A DNA stretch of 64,000 bases. It comes from Cognataquiflexum nitidum (GTDB lineage: Bacteria; Bacteroidota; Bacteroidia; Cytophagales; Cyclobacteriaceae). Shown here piece after piece: positions 27,811-37,048 of this stretch; position 1 is the first letter of the stretch, and each line of letters starts with the position of its first letter. Location: contig NZ_JAKZAM010000009.1 in the NCBI RefSeq assembly GCF_022538055.1, positions 1-64,000 of the forward strand, written 5' to 3'. Under the pieces are notes generated by a model. The model searched no databases and was not told the DNA's origin. It saw nothing but the letters and a program-made list of their open reading frames with translations. The translations under genes and the position numbers were made by a program.

Positions 27811-29142
27811 TCAACCCTCCTCATCCTCATATTCCAAAACTATAATTTCGTACATGTTTTTGCCATTGACCTGTACAGGCTGGAAATAAGTTTCTCCGTA
27901 CCTGACCAAAGTTCTTTCTCCAATTTTCACTTCCTCACCTCCTTCGGAAAGATTTTCTACCAAAGCTCCGGCCGTTGGTGGGACGACAACATAGCCGTTG
28001 GCAGTTTTTTCGTAAAATGCTCCGCCCCAATAATAGTTGACTTCATTGTCCTCTAATTTAACTATCTCGTAATTATCAGGTATGGATCTCACTTCTGCAC
28101 CGATTGGTGCTGGTACGACCACCCATCCTTCATCATCCTGTTGGTAAAAAACCCCATCAGCATATTGGAATTCATTGATGACATTGGTCACATTGGTTAC
28201 GTTTGTGATATTGGTTTCATTAGTGACGTTGGTCACGTTGACCACCTGGGCCTGTGGTGGAGGCATCGGCATCCAAAAACCCCAAGGATGCCACATTGGG
28301 CCCCAAAAGAACGGTCTGAAAGGGAAAAAGAAAAATGGGTGGAAGGCAAAAACCCTCATTCCTCCCCACATAAACGGTGGTCTCATCATCATGGGTGACA
28401 TCACGTTTACCCTTACCACAGTGTTTCTTTGGGCATTGATATTTATATTGTTGTTGTTACCGATATTGATATTATTATTTCCACCGCCGGGTCTGTTACC
28501 TCCTCCGGGTCTGTTTCCATTTCCAGATCCCGGTCTGTTACTGTCTCCCACTCCGGGGTTTCTTCCTCCATCCGGACGGTTTGAAGGTCTATTTCCTGCC
28601 GCAGTTCCAGTCCTGTCGGACTCTCTATTCCCTGCCCTGTTTCCGGAAGCACTACCCTGTCCTTCAGAGCCTGTGCCTGGTCTGGACGCCTGGTCCCTTG
28701 ACTGACGGGAAGAGTTGATAGATCTGTCATTAGTTGCCTGATTGGTATTTACTTTTCTGTCAGGGGCTCTTTGTGCTCCACCATTGATGGACCCTTGAGA
28801 ACCTGTAGAAGGTCTCGCTGTAGGCTGAGATGCACGGTTTGATGGTGCTGCAGCGGGTTGCCTTGAAGGCCCGCCTGTGCTTGGTCTTGAGGCTGCTCCG
28901 CCACTCGGTCTAGATGGAGAGGTACTGCTTGGTCTTGTGGCTGCTCCTCCGCTTGGCCTTGCTGTGCCACCTCCCCCCGGTCTCGCGGCGGCACCACCGC
29001 TTGGCCTCGCTGCGGCAGCGCCGCCGGCTCTACCTCCTCCATGATTCATTCTTTGTGCCATCAGGCTATTTGGATCGGTAGCTAACAAAAGCATTAAAAG
29101 TGCTGTTCCTGCCAATTTGGAATATTTTTTAATCATTTTCAT
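27811..29142 (-). CDS. Exported low-complexity protein with DUF6515-like C-terminal domain
   Basis: A 443-residue protein: signal peptide (1-29), a Gly/Ala/Arg/Pro/Ser-rich region at about 33-205 (repeats such as ARPSGGAA and RPSTG), an Asn-rich stretch (NNNINIGNNNNINI), a Trp/Phe/Pro patch (RPFFWGPMWHPWGFWMP), a VTNVTN-type repeat (NVTNVTNETNITNVTN), and two to three C-terminal modules of the YYWGGAFYEKTANGYVVVPP type. The C-domain pattern is known as DUF6515. The function is unknown; surface or envelope location is likely. It starts 11 bases downstream of the DUF2092-like gene, in one operon. Confidence 0.65.
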   Translation of the reverse strand: MKMIKKYSKLAGTALLMLLLATDPNSLMAQRMNHGGGRAGGAAAARPSGGAAARPGGGGTARPSGGAATRPSSTSPSRPSGGAASRPSTGGPSRQPAAAPSNRASQPTARPSTGSQGSINGGAQRAPDRKVNTNQATNDRSINSSRQSRDQASRPGTGSEGQGSASGNRAGNRESDRTGTAAGNRPSNRPDGGRNPGVGDSNRPGSGNGNRPGGGNRPGGGNNNINIGNNNNININAQRNTVVRVNVMSPMMMRPPFMWGGMRVFAFHPFFFFPFRPFFWGPMWHPWGFWMPMPPPQAQVVNVTNVTNETNITNVTNVTNVINEFQYADGVFYQQDDEGWVVVPAPIGAEVRSIPDNYEIVKLEDNEVNYYWGGAFYEKTANGYVVVPPTAGALVENLSEGGEEVKIGERTLVRYGETYFQPVQVNGKNMYEIIVLEYEDEEG

Positions 29143-29153
29143 GGAATTTCAAT

Positions 29154-29897
29154 TCAATAGGTGGATGATTTTGAAACGATTTTGAGACGTCTTGCGCTTT
29201 CGGGTACTACAAAATCAAAAATTGCCTCAGGCAAATCTGGGTTTAACTTCCAATTGGAAAATATCCCCTCAAACTGAAGTATTTCCCCATCCTTTTTCTC
29301 ATGTATCACATATCTGGCAGGAAGGGCAAAAGTATCATTATGTATCCAAATCTGAATGTGTTTATCTATTCCTTTGGCAACAATATGGTGGTAATCTCTG
29401 CCGTCAAAATGTACCAATCCCACGTAATAGATACTTTCGCTATGTTCGATCAAATCATCTGTAAATGATGGATAAAAGAAATCACCCGCAGGAAAATCAA
29501 CCCCATAATCCGCATTGACCATATCGATGGTTTCTAGGATGTTGTCAGGAGTCTCTATGAATCCGTAGGTATTGGCTGTAAAAGAGTAATACATCAGCAT
29601 GTCCGTATTGTACCAGTACCCTAATTCTTCTTTGGGACCTTTGGTATGTACATGCATTTTGTCAGGACCTACCAAATACACATCATGCACTGAATACTGT
29701 CTGATTATCCCTTTGTCAGGATCATTGACATCTATTCCGGTTTTGAGCTGAAAGCTGCAGGATTTAAGGTTTCCAATAACCTCGCTCATTCGGTCCAAAA
29801 GAACCACCGCTCTTGCATCCATGGTACTATCCTGTGCTTTTGCACCGAATACCATAAAAAATGCAACTATAAAACATCCTATTTTTTGCATATACAT
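29154..29897 (-). CDS. Exported DUF2092-like protein
   Basis: A 247-residue protein with a signal peptide (KIGCFIVAFFMVFGAKAQ). The body has a LolA/DUF2092-like pattern: DARAVVLLDRMSEVIGNLKS, YLVGPDKMHVHTKG, YYVGLVHFDGRDYHHIVAKG and a final strand AIFDFVVPESARRL. DUF2092 proteins resemble periplasmic lipid carriers. It is the first gene of a pair with the DUF6515-like protein. Confidence 0.6.
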   Translation of the reverse strand: MYMQKIGCFIVAFFMVFGAKAQDSTMDARAVVLLDRMSEVIGNLKSCSFQLKTGIDVNDPDKGIIRQYSVHDVYLVGPDKMHVHTKGPKEELGYWYNTDMLMYYSFTANTYGFIETPDNILETIDMVNADYGVDFPAGDFFYPSFTDDLIEHSESIYYVGLVHFDGRDYHHIVAKGIDKHIQIWIHNDTFALPARYVIHEKKDGEILQFEGIFSNWKLNPDLPEAIFDFVVPESARRLKIVSKSSTY

Positions 29898-30055
29898 AAG
29901 GAAAATTATAAATGAATACTCTTTAACGGAAATTTGATATTAAAATTAAAAACTATTGGGACAAACAACTATAGCATGTCAAAAAAATCAGGGGTGCTTT
30001 TGGTAGGAATCCTCCTTAAAGCATTATTGGCTGAAAATGGTTAGGTTTTTGGTTT

Positions 30056-30757
30056 TTATTTTCTTTTGAAAAACCGCCAAATCCCCCATAAACTCAACAC
30101 TAATAGAAGAATGAAAATCCAAGCTTTTCCTGTGATACCTTCCTGATTGACTGCGCTATATACATCTGTACCAAGAGTTCCAGCCCAAAAGGTAAGAATT
30201 GTTCTTGGCAACATTCCGATACTTCCAAAAAGTACAAGTCTTTTCCATCCAACATAAAGGAGTGAAAATAGCAAATTGGATACTGCAAATGGCAGAACCG
30301 GACTAAGTCTGCCAAAGAATATCAATTCCCCAATCCGGGTTCTTTTTGAAGCTATCAAATTTCTAGCCTTTGGGTATCTGGCCAAAATGAGATCGAGACT
30401 GTTGCCTCCAAGCCTTTTTCCCCATCCATATCCAAGGATGGAGGCTAGGTTATAAGCAATAAACAAAAAGGGAAATGCGCCCCATCCAAAAACAAATCCA
30501 GAAAGTCCTGCCACTAAGGTCGTGGGCATCAGTGCCAATCCCATTAGAAATGTAGCCAAAAAAAGATAAGTGAACGCAACCAAATAGTCAGAAACAGCCA
30601 TGTTTTGGAGGAATTCAGAATATTTGATCAATATCGGAACAGAGGTAAGACTTCCTACAGATGGCATAATTGCCACCCAAAGAAGCGCCAAGGCTATACT
30701 AGGATTAATCCTGTAGGCGGATTGGAATTCCTTGAATATGCCTTGCTTTTTTTCCAT
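30056..30757 (-). CDS. TVP38/TMEM64 (DedA/VTT) family membrane protein
   Basis: A 233-residue inner-membrane protein. The VTT-type core is seen in GLALMPTTLVAGLSGFVFGW, then GYGWGKRLGG, then FFGRLSPVLPFAVSNLLFSL. Such proteins move lipids across the membrane; the substrate here is unknown. The ATG at 30757 (MEKKQGIFKEF) was preferred to an upstream start whose extra 44 residues overlap the divergent cystathionine synthase gene. Confidence 0.75.
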   Translation of the reverse strand: MEKKQGIFKEFQSAYRINPSIALALLWVAIMPSVGSLTSVPILIKYSEFLQNMAVSDYLVAFTYLFLATFLMGLALMPTTLVAGLSGFVFGWGAFPFLFIAYNLASILGYGWGKRLGGNSLDLILARYPKARNLIASKRTRIGELIFFGRLSPVLPFAVSNLLFSLLYVGWKRLVLFGSIGMLPRTILTFWAGTLGTDVYSAVNQEGITGKAWIFILLLVLSLWGIWRFFKRK

Positions 30758-30828
30758 CTTTGGACCACTGAAGCGCAAAGGAAAACAAAACTTCGGAATT
30801 AAACCCAAAGAAATTAGATAGCATAAAT

Positions 30829-31974
30829 ATGAAATTTGGAACAAAAGCAATCCATGCCGGCGTAGAACCGGATCCATCCACAGGGGCAATCATGACTCCG
30901 ATTTTTCAAACTTCGACATATGTCCAAAAATCCCCCGGAGTTCATAAGGGATATGAATATGCAAGAACCCAAAACCCTACCCGGGATGCACTGCAAAAAA
31001 ACCTTGCTGCCCTCGAAAACGGCAAGCATGGTCTTTGCTTTTCATCAGGTCTTGGAGCGATAGACGCCGTTATCAAATTGCTCAATCCCGGTGATGAGGT
31101 GATTAGTACCAATGATCTCTATGGAGGTACTTACAGGATTTTCACCAAGGTTTTTGAGCGCTATGGGATCAAATTTCACTTTATCTCAATGGATGATCCC
31201 AAATCGATCGAATCTTACATCAACAAAAACACTAAATTGATTTGGGCAGAGACTCCCACTAATCCTATGATGAATATCGTTGATGTGGAAGAAATCGGTA
31301 AGGTGGCCAAGAAGCACAAGATATTATTTGCGGTCGATAACACTTTTGCGACCCCGTTTCTCCAAAACCCTTTGGATATGGGTGCTGATATCGTGATGCA
31401 TTCTGTTACCAAATACCTTGCAGGTCATTCTGATACAGTCATGGGTGCATTGATAGTCAATGACGATGAATTGGCAAAGCAATTGGCTTTTATACAAAAT
31501 GCATGCGGGGCAACCCCCGGACCGCAAGATTGCTTTTTGGTGTTAAGAGGAATCAAAACTCTCCATATCCGTATGGAAAGACATTGCCAAAACGGAGCGG
31601 AAATTGCCCGTTTTCTGAAATCCCACCCTAAAGTGGATAAGGTTTATTGGCCAGGATTTGAGACTCATCCCAACCATTCTATTGCCAAAAAACAGATGAG
31701 GGACTTTGGGGGAATGATTTCTTTTGTCATCAAAGGCAACAAATTGGAAGATGCCCTCAAGGTGCTAGAAAACATGCATTACTTCTCCCTTGCGGAATCT
31801 CTCGGTGGCGTTGAATCCCTTTGTGGACATCCTGCGACCATGACCCATGCAAGCATTCCAAAAGCAGAGAGAGAAAAAGTAGGGTTAGTGGATTCCCTGA
31901 TACGATTGAGTGTGGGGATTGAAGATATCCAAGACCTGAAAGAGGACCTAGCGCAGGCTTTGGAACTGGTGTAG
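30829..31974 (+). CDS. Cystathionine gamma-synthase (or gamma-lyase)
   Basis: A 381-residue PLP enzyme of the Cys/Met metabolism family. It opens with MKFGTKAIHAGVEPDPSTGA and has the cofactor lysine K195 in SVTKYLAGHSD. Substrate loops (YEYARTQNPTRDALQKNLAA, ETPTNPMMNIVDV) fit gamma-synthase or gamma-lyase, which sequence alone does not separate. It is transcribed divergently from the VTT-domain gene and followed by a strong terminator. Confidence 0.85.
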   Translation: MKFGTKAIHAGVEPDPSTGAIMTPIFQTSTYVQKSPGVHKGYEYARTQNPTRDALQKNLAALENGKHGLCFSSGLGAIDAVIKLLNPGDEVISTNDLYGGTYRIFTKVFERYGIKFHFISMDDPKSIESYINKNTKLIWAETPTNPMMNIVDVEEIGKVAKKHKILFAVDNTFATPFLQNPLDMGADIVMHSVTKYLAGHSDTVMGALIVNDDELAKQLAFIQNACGATPGPQDCFLVLRGIKTLHIRMERHCQNGAEIARFLKSHPKVDKVYWPGFETHPNHSIAKKQMRDFGGMISFVIKGNKLEDALKVLENMHYFSLAESLGGVESLCGHPATMTHASIPKAEREKVGLVDSLIRLSVGIEDIQDLKEDLAQALELV

Positions 31975-32029
31975 TATTGGCGGGTTTTCAGAAATGAAGG
32001 CATGTGATTTAAAAATAAATTTTAAGTGG

Positions 32030-32060
32030 GAAACATGGAAAAACAGAAATTCCATGTTTC
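32030..32060 (+). terminator. Terminator after cystathionine gamma-synthase
   Basis: GAAACATGGAA (32030-32040) pairs with TTCCATGTTTC (32050-32060), followed by a run of seven T. Confidence 0.8.
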
Positions 32061-32104
32061 TTTTTTTGGACGGGACAAAGGGTTTTAGAGAGGTGATTTG
32101 TGGC

Positions 32105-32214
32105 TTAAAGTCGCTCTAAAAATTCGCGGGAAGAAATGATCGGAAGAGCAATGGTTGATTTCTTTGAAAAATCTTTTTTTTGGGTTACAATATCGATAGT
32201 ATTTTTTTCAACTA
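32105..32214 (-). pseudogene. C-terminal remnant of a PIN-domain toxin
   Basis: Read on the minus strand, about 35 codons encode NTIDIVTQKKDFSKKS, a short linker, and ISSREFLERL before a TAA (complement of 32105-32107). This matches the end of VapC/PIN-family toxins (IVTxNxKDF ... EFL). A stop codon lies just upstream, and no N-terminal part or antitoxin was found. The gene is therefore a remnant. Confidence 0.45.
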
Positions 32215-32317
32215 TATGTTACGAGAGTCGAAACGTCAAGAAATAAATTTGATTTATTGAACCCGTACTGATTTCCGATGGTTTTAATTCTTTATTGTAC
32301 ACATTTTTAAACCAAAA

Positions 32318-33037
32318 ATGACCATGCAGAATCTTGAAAACAAAACAGCACTGATCACCGGCGGTAGCAAGGGGATCGGATTTGGAATTGCAGCCGCATT
32401 GATGGCTCAGGGGATGAATATAGCCATAACAAGCCGATCTCAAAAAAGTGCAGATGAAGCGGCTATTGAACTGAATAAATCCGGAAAAGGAAAAGCAATA
32501 GGGATTAAGGCTGATGTAAGGAATTATGAGTCCCAACAGCAAGCCGTAGAAATCGTATTGAAAAAATGGGGGAGTTTAGACCTTTTTGTGGCCAATGCCG
32601 GAGTGGGATTTTTTGCATCCATAGAGGATATGACTTTGGAGCAATGGCATGAAACAATAGATACCAACCTGACAGGGGTTTTTTACAGTTTAAAAGCCGG
32701 ATTGGATGGGTTGAAAGCCTCAAAAGGCTATTTTATTTCCATTTCTTCTCTTGCGGGGACAAATTTTTTTGTCAACGGATCTGCTTATAATGCTAGTAAA
32801 TTTGGGGTCACAGGTTTTACCCAAGCTGCTATGCTTGACCTACGTCAGCACGGTGTCAGGGCGACTACGATCATGCCGGGCTCAGTTGCCACCTATTTCA
32901 ACAACCACCAACCCAATGAAAAAGATGCATGGAAGATTCAGATCGAAGATATTGGACAGATGGTAGTGGACTTGATGCAAATGAACCCAAGGACACTTCT
33001 AAGTAAAATTGAAGTTAGACCAAGCATGCCTGCTTGA
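32318..33037 (+). CDS. Short-chain dehydrogenase/reductase
   Basis: A 239-residue oxidoreductase with the cofactor motif TGGSKGIGFGIA (about 14-25), NAG at about 91-93, and the active-site SAYNASKFG (Tyr and Lys of YxxxK). A Ser in FISISSLAG completes the triad. The substrate is unknown. The start could equally be the second ATG, two codons on. A terminator follows at 33063. Confidence 0.85.
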   Translation: MTMQNLENKTALITGGSKGIGFGIAAALMAQGMNIAITSRSQKSADEAAIELNKSGKGKAIGIKADVRNYESQQQAVEIVLKKWGSLDLFVANAGVGFFASIEDMTLEQWHETIDTNLTGVFYSLKAGLDGLKASKGYFISISSLAGTNFFVNGSAYNASKFGVTGFTQAAMLDLRQHGVRATTIMPGSVATYFNNHQPNEKDAWKIQIEDIGQMVVDLMQMNPRTLLSKIEVRPSMPA

Positions 33038-33062
33038 TTAGGAAGAAATTTGTTTATTATTC

Positions 33063-33104
33063 AATCCTGGCTAAAAATTGTATCAACGATTTTGAGCCAG
33101 GATT
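33063..33104 (+). terminator. Terminator after the SDR gene
   Basis: AATCCTGGCT (33063-33072) pairs with AGCCAGGATT (33095-33104), followed by a T-run. Confidence 0.7.
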
Positions 33105-33148
33105 TTTTTATTTTGCTGTCTCATTTCCGATAGCTCTAATTGACTTCT

Positions 33149-33658
33149 ATGGATTTTATTATTGAAACTGACCGCCTATTTCTAAAGAAATTGGATATCG
33201 AAGATTTCCGATTTGTAATTACTTTGCTTAACAGTCCCGGTTGGTTGCAATATATCGGCGATAGGAAAGTTAAAAATGAGGAGCAGGCAATCAATTATCT
33301 ACAGACAGGTCCACTCAAAAGTTATGCGGATCACGGATTCGGCTTGTACAAAGTAGAAGAGAAAATTTCATGTCTACCTGTTGGATTTTGTGGGCTTCTC
33401 AAAAGGGACACCTTGAACCATCCCGATCTCGGGTTTGCGTTTTTACCTGAATTTATCGGCAAAGGCTTTGGTCATGAGGCTGCACATGCGATTGTCGAAT
33501 TTGCAAAAACCGGTCTTGGAATTGCTGTCTTACAGGCGATTGCTTTACCTGATAACATGCCTTCAATTAGACTTTTAAAAAAGCTCGGTTTTCATTATCA
33601 AAGGCCTTTCCGTTTTTTGGAAGGGAATGAGTTGACTCTTTTTGAACTCCACTTGTAA
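33149..33658 (+). CDS. GNAT family N-acetyltransferase (RimJ/RimL type)
   Basis: A 169-residue protein opening with IIETDRLFLKKLDIEDF, typical of RimJ/RimL-like acetyltransferases. The acetyl-CoA loop is in FAFLPEFIGKGFGHEAAHAI, and ALPDNMPSIRLLKKLGF follows. The substrate is unknown. The ATG at 33149 was chosen over a TTG three codons earlier. Confidence 0.85.
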   Translation: MDFIIETDRLFLKKLDIEDFRFVITLLNSPGWLQYIGDRKVKNEEQAINYLQTGPLKSYADHGFGLYKVEEKISCLPVGFCGLLKRDTLNHPDLGFAFLPEFIGKGFGHEAAHAIVEFAKTGLGIAVLQAIALPDNMPSIRLLKKLGFHYQRPFRFLEGNELTLFELHL

Positions 33659-33689
33659 ATCATGAGGAATCCAAAAATATTATTTTGAC

Positions 33690-34268
33690 TCAAACGATCA
33701 GTCCGATACCACCGAAAATAGAACCAACCAAAGAGCCTAATACTAACTCCGTGTTGTTATGTCTGTTCATTTTCCTCCTAGACCAGGATATAGCCAGTGC
33801 AAAAATAAGGGCTAAAATTCCCGGCAATGGCCCAATTTCAAAGACATTCACAACGATATAAAAAGCAATTCCTGCATGCATGGAAGCCTTGATCTTTAGG
33901 TTGGCCAATGCCATTGTCAGTACCATCACAAAAAAAACCAGGGTTTGACGGATGACTTCCTCTGGGAATTTCAAAACCCAAAATGCCATTAATAATACTA
34001 CAAAAAGGCTGATAGCGAAAGGATAGAATCCCATCCTTTGTTTTTGGTCCGATACATCAAAGTTGGAATATTCTCCCTTTTTCATTTTTTTCCAATTATG
34101 CCATATGATCGGAACCGCTACGAGCAAGATGACCAGGAGAGAAACCAAGATGGCCGTATTCCTATCCAGATTTTTAAATGACATAAAGATGACATAGGCA
34201 TTTCCAAATAGGAGTGGATGTCCGACTATGGAGATTGCTTTTGCGGTTTTTTGGCTGTCCAATATCAT
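33690..34268 (-). CDS. Divergent PAP2-like membrane phosphatase
   Basis: A 192-residue protein with five to six predicted membrane helices. It keeps spaced traces of the PAP2 motifs: DQKQRMGFYP (first motif, lacking the usual RP), KASMHAG (PSGH-like) and SRRKMNRHNNTE (SRxxxxxH). The loss of canonical residues makes activity uncertain. The start at 34268 overlaps the upstream VOC gene by ATGA, so the two are translationally coupled. Confidence 0.55.
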   Translation of the reverse strand: MILDSQKTAKAISIVGHPLLFGNAYVIFMSFKNLDRNTAILVSLLVILLVAVPIIWHNWKKMKKGEYSNFDVSDQKQRMGFYPFAISLFVVLLMAFWVLKFPEEVIRQTLVFFVMVLTMALANLKIKASMHAGIAFYIVVNVFEIGPLPGILALIFALAISWSRRKMNRHNNTELVLGSLVGSIFGGIGLIV

Positions 34269-34663
34269 CTGATTGGCTGTATAAGATCCCAAAGATTGCC
34301 ATACAGGTCCTCAAATACCGCTACAGTCCCATAAGGCTCAGTGCTTTTTGGACGGAAGATTTTGATGTTCTGATCAAAGAGATTTTGGTAATCCCTTTCG
34401 AAATCATCGGTGTACAAAAACAAAAATACACGTCCCCCGCTTTGGTTTCCGACTGCCTGGAGCTGGACTTCATCTGCCGCTTTGGCCAATAAGATTTCGC
34501 ATTGTCCATATTCATATCCCGGAGGTGCGATTCTGACCCATCTTTTGGAATCAGACATGCGGGTGTCTTCCAATAATTGAAAGGAGAGTTTTTTGGTGTA
34601 AAAAGCGATGGCTTCGTCATAGTCCCTGACTACCAAGGCAAATTTTGCGATGAATTGTTTCAT
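34265..34663 (-). CDS. VOC (glyoxalase/bleomycin-resistance) family protein
   Basis: A 132-residue protein with the paired beta-alpha-beta-beta-beta modules of the vicinal-oxygen-chelate fold: KFALVVRDYDEAIAFYTKKL and the C-terminal AVFEDLYGNLWDLIQP (a metal-ligand Glu or Asp position). The substrate is unknown. It is the first gene of a two-gene unit with the PAP2-like gene. The ATG at 34663 begins at the fold. Confidence 0.8.
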   Translation of the reverse strand: MKQFIAKFALVVRDYDEAIAFYTKKLSFQLLEDTRMSDSKRWVRIAPPGYEYGQCEILLAKAADEVQLQAVGNQSGGRVFLFLYTDDFERDYQNLFDQNIKIFRPKSTEPYGTVAVFEDLYGNLWDLIQPIR

Positions 34664-34966
34664 TGTTTTGTCTTTTGATTGATTTGGTTCAACTGGAATA
34701 TCCATGAGTGTTCCAAGCCAACAATTAATTATTTTCTACAGATTTTATTCCTGTTTTTTGTTATGGTTATTTTTTTTGATTCCGCGTTGTTGCACCCAGC
34801 CATAAAATTAATAGTAGAAGAATGATTAGCGAGCTCTGTGGATAGTGGACTGTCCATGGACGAATTCCACATCTGATAAAGTCTCTTCAAACCCTTGGTG
34901 CAATATTGCTGTTACTCATAATTATTTTTTGGATTTTGAGGTGGGAGATGGGGATGGTCTTCTTTT
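34664..34966. other. Intergenic gap without recognised features
   Basis: This 303-base gap carries short repeats of the GGACTGTCCATGGAC kind near 34850 and T-rich runs. No gene was recognised. Confidence 0.5.
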
Positions 34967-35689
34967 TTACATGTCATTTTTTATTTTCTCAGCGACGGAG
35001 GCAGCGATATGTTCATAGCCATTGTCGGAAGGATGTATTCCATCTTCGGAAAAAAAAGTATCTGACAATATAGCTTCGTGATTTTCAAAGGAAAGGTGTG
35101 GCAATTTTCTTTCTAGAAGTTGGAGTTCTCTAGTCAGCAATCCCCTATGCCACCCTAAGAAAAAACGCATGATACCCGGTATCAGCGGGAATTCTTGAAC
35201 AGGTGGAATCAACGGAATAATTACTTTTTTCACTCCTTTTTTTTCTTTCAAAAATGCAATGAATGACTCCATTTCCTTTCTGAATTTCCAAGGGGCGGTG
35301 AATTTAAAACAATCATTGGCACCGATAAGAATGATGGTTTTGGATATGGAAATGGCTACTTCTTTTTCAGATTTTCCAAATAAAACCTTAAGACTTTCTG
35401 CCTTTAGTCCATTTTCTCCAATATTGAAAATGGTGAATTCACCTCTGGTATGTCTGAAAATCTGAGCTGCAAATGTGGTTTCAATGCTGCTTGCGCCTAC
35501 CCCCGCGGCAGTGGATTCTCCGATAATAAGGAGGTTATTGGCTGTCTTGTCACCTGCAATTTTCAAAAAGTTGCTCCTTGAAGGAAGTTTGACAATATTT
35601 TCTTTAAGTTTTTTTCCTTTGACATAAAGGATCGGGAAAACTGAGACCAAAAGTACCATTTCCAAAAAATACAAAAAGGAGTTACGCAT
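34967..35689 (-). CDS. SGNH/GDSL-type hydrolase
   Basis: A 240-residue hydrolase with an N-terminal membrane helix or signal anchor (YFLEMVLLVSVFPILYV). The SGNH blocks are LIIGESTAAGVG (catalytic Ser, with GES in place of GDS), FNIGENG, ILIGANDCF, and FSEDGIHPSDNGY (catalytic Asp and His). It is probably an esterase or lipase facing the periplasm. Confidence 0.8.
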   Translation of the reverse strand: MRNSFLYFLEMVLLVSVFPILYVKGKKLKENIVKLPSRSNFLKIAGDKTANNLLIIGESTAAGVGASSIETTFAAQIFRHTRGEFTIFNIGENGLKAESLKVLFGKSEKEVAISISKTIILIGANDCFKFTAPWKFRKEMESFIAFLKEKKGVKKVIIPLIPPVQEFPLIPGIMRFFLGWHRGLLTRELQLLERKLPHLSFENHEAILSDTFFSEDGIHPSDNGYEHIAASVAEKIKNDM

Positions 35690-35713
35690 GGTTTATCGAA
35701 GTGGCTTAAACAA

Positions 35714-35744
35714 AACACCAAGTCTTAGTCTAAGACTTGGTGTT
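35714..35744 (-). terminator. Perfect inverted repeat after the SUI1 gene
   Basis: Arms of 15 bases (35714-35728 and 35730-35744) flank a single central base. It lies 22 bases beyond the stop of the SUI1-like gene, and T-rich sequence follows on the minus strand, so it probably terminates that operon. Confidence 0.65.
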
Positions 35745-35766
35745 GATATTATCAACAATTGGAAGC

Positions 35767-36123
35767 TTATCCTCCCACTTTTTTGACTTTATAGCCCTCT
35801 TGAATCAGAATCTGAAGGACTTTGTCACGGTGGTCGCCTTGAATCAAGATTTCTCCTTCTTTAGCACTTCCCCCGACACCGCATTTGTTTTTGAGCAATT
35901 TGCCAAGTTCTTTGAGGTCATCCTCCGTCCCTACAAATCCTTCTATCAAAGTCACCTGCTTGCCGCCCCGGGATTTTTTGTCCAACATCACTTTTAGGTT
36001 TTGCTTTTGGGGAGATAATGTTTCTTCTTCCTGTTCACCTCCAAAATTAAAAGCAAAATCAGTACTTGTGGAATAGACAACTCCGTCTCTTTTCTTCCAA
36101 TCGTTATTATTCTTTTTTGACAT
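35767..36123 (-). CDS. SUI1/eIF1-like translation factor (YciH family)
   Basis: The 118-residue protein contains the SUI1 domain: [20 protein letters not shown], then [20 protein letters not shown], then [17 protein letters not shown]. Bacterial YciH-type proteins are thought to affect start-site fidelity or act under stress. Its start is 1 base after the universal stress gene, so the two form an operon. Confidence 0.85.
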   Translation of the reverse strand: MSKKNNNDWKKRDGVVYSTSTDFAFNFGGEQEEETLSPQKQNLKVMLDKKSRGGKQVTLIEGFVGTEDDLKELGKLLKNKCGVGGSAKEGEILIQGDHRDKVLQILIQEGYKVKKVGG

Positions 36124-36124
36124 T

Positions 36125-36976
36125 TTATTTTTTTGATTTCATAGTCCATACTGGCCTTTGGGCAGCATTGACAACATCCTCCGCAATACTTCCGCTCAAT
36201 AGGTGGAGAAATCCGGTCCTGCCATGGGTGGCCATGGCGATCATGTCTGCATCTACGTCGTCTGCAAACTCAAGGATACCTTCCTCCTCTGATGTGCTGT
36301 TGTACACCTGCATGGAAGCCGCATTGATCTCAAAATCTTCCACAAAGGTTTTCATCTTTTCAATAGAAGTCCTCGTGCTCTCAAACATCGATGGGGTATT
36401 GATTTTGACAAGATGTAAATCGGCATCGATCGTACCGATAGCAGCCTTTAGTCTGTCAATTACCTCACTTGGAACATTGCTGAAGTCACTTGCAAAGATC
36501 ACTTTACGGATACTATCTGCCGAGATAGGTCCTTTGATCGTGATGACTGGGCAGGATGCATGCCTGACGACTTTTTCCGTATTGCTTCCTATCAAAACCT
36601 CTTCCATTCCCGTAGAACCCTTGCTGCCCATGATCACGATATCCGCTTTGGCATCGATTATTTCTTTTGAAATACCTGCATATGGATTTCCAAAAACCAT
36701 TTTGGTTTCAAATTTAAATCCACTGTCTTTGAATTCATCTTCAAGAGCAGCCAATTGCCTTTTTCTCTTTTCAATCAATTCGATCATAAAAATCTGATTG
36801 GACTCACTGCTAAAAGAACCAACTTCACCTATAGTCGAGAAACTCTGGGGCGAGGGAAGTTCAATTACATGCAAGAGTTCTAGTTTGTTTTTTGTCCTTT
36901 TTGCCATTTCTGTGGCAAATTCAAAAGCATAGTCTGCTTCTTTGGAAAAATCATAAGGAACGAGAATTGTTTTCAT
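36125..36976 (-). CDS. Tandem-domain universal stress protein
   Basis: The 283-residue protein has two UspA domains in series. Each keeps the ATP-binding loop GxxGxxxxxxxxx[22 protein letters not shown] in the first and [19 protein letters not shown] in the second. It lies directly upstream of the SUI1-like gene in the same unit. Confidence 0.85.
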   Translation of the reverse strand: MKTILVPYDFSKEADYAFEFATEMAKRTKNKLELLHVIELPSPQSFSTIGEVGSFSSESNQIFMIELIEKRKRQLAALEDEFKDSGFKFETKMVFGNPYAGISKEIIDAKADIVIMGSKGSTGMEEVLIGSNTEKVVRHASCPVITIKGPISADSIRKVIFASDFSNVPSEVIDRLKAAIGTIDADLHLVKINTPSMFESTRTSIEKMKTFVEDFEINAASMQVYNSTSEEEGILEFADDVDADMIAMATHGRTGFLHLLSGSIAEDVVNAAQRPVWTMKSKK

Positions 36977-37048
36977 GGTGTAGGGTTTTTATTGATTCTT
37001 GAAAATACAAAAATTAGCTCAATCCTTTAAACAACTAACTCTTTTTAT

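Larger units (their letters stand above)
31975..32317. other. Gap with terminator and PIN-domain remnant
   Basis: This 343-base gap holds the terminator of the cystathionine synthase gene and a decayed PIN-type fragment, listed separately. Nothing else was recognised. Confidence 0.5.

Noticed and set aside
28175..28705. Antisense frame of 176 codons opposite the low-complexity protein
   Set aside because: It arises from the repetitive Gly/Ala/Pro codons; the minus-strand gene has a signal peptide and a known C-domain.
36066..36797. Long antisense frame (243 codons) opposite the universal stress gene
   Set aside because: It mirrors the codon pattern of a clear UspA gene on the other strand and has no family resemblance.
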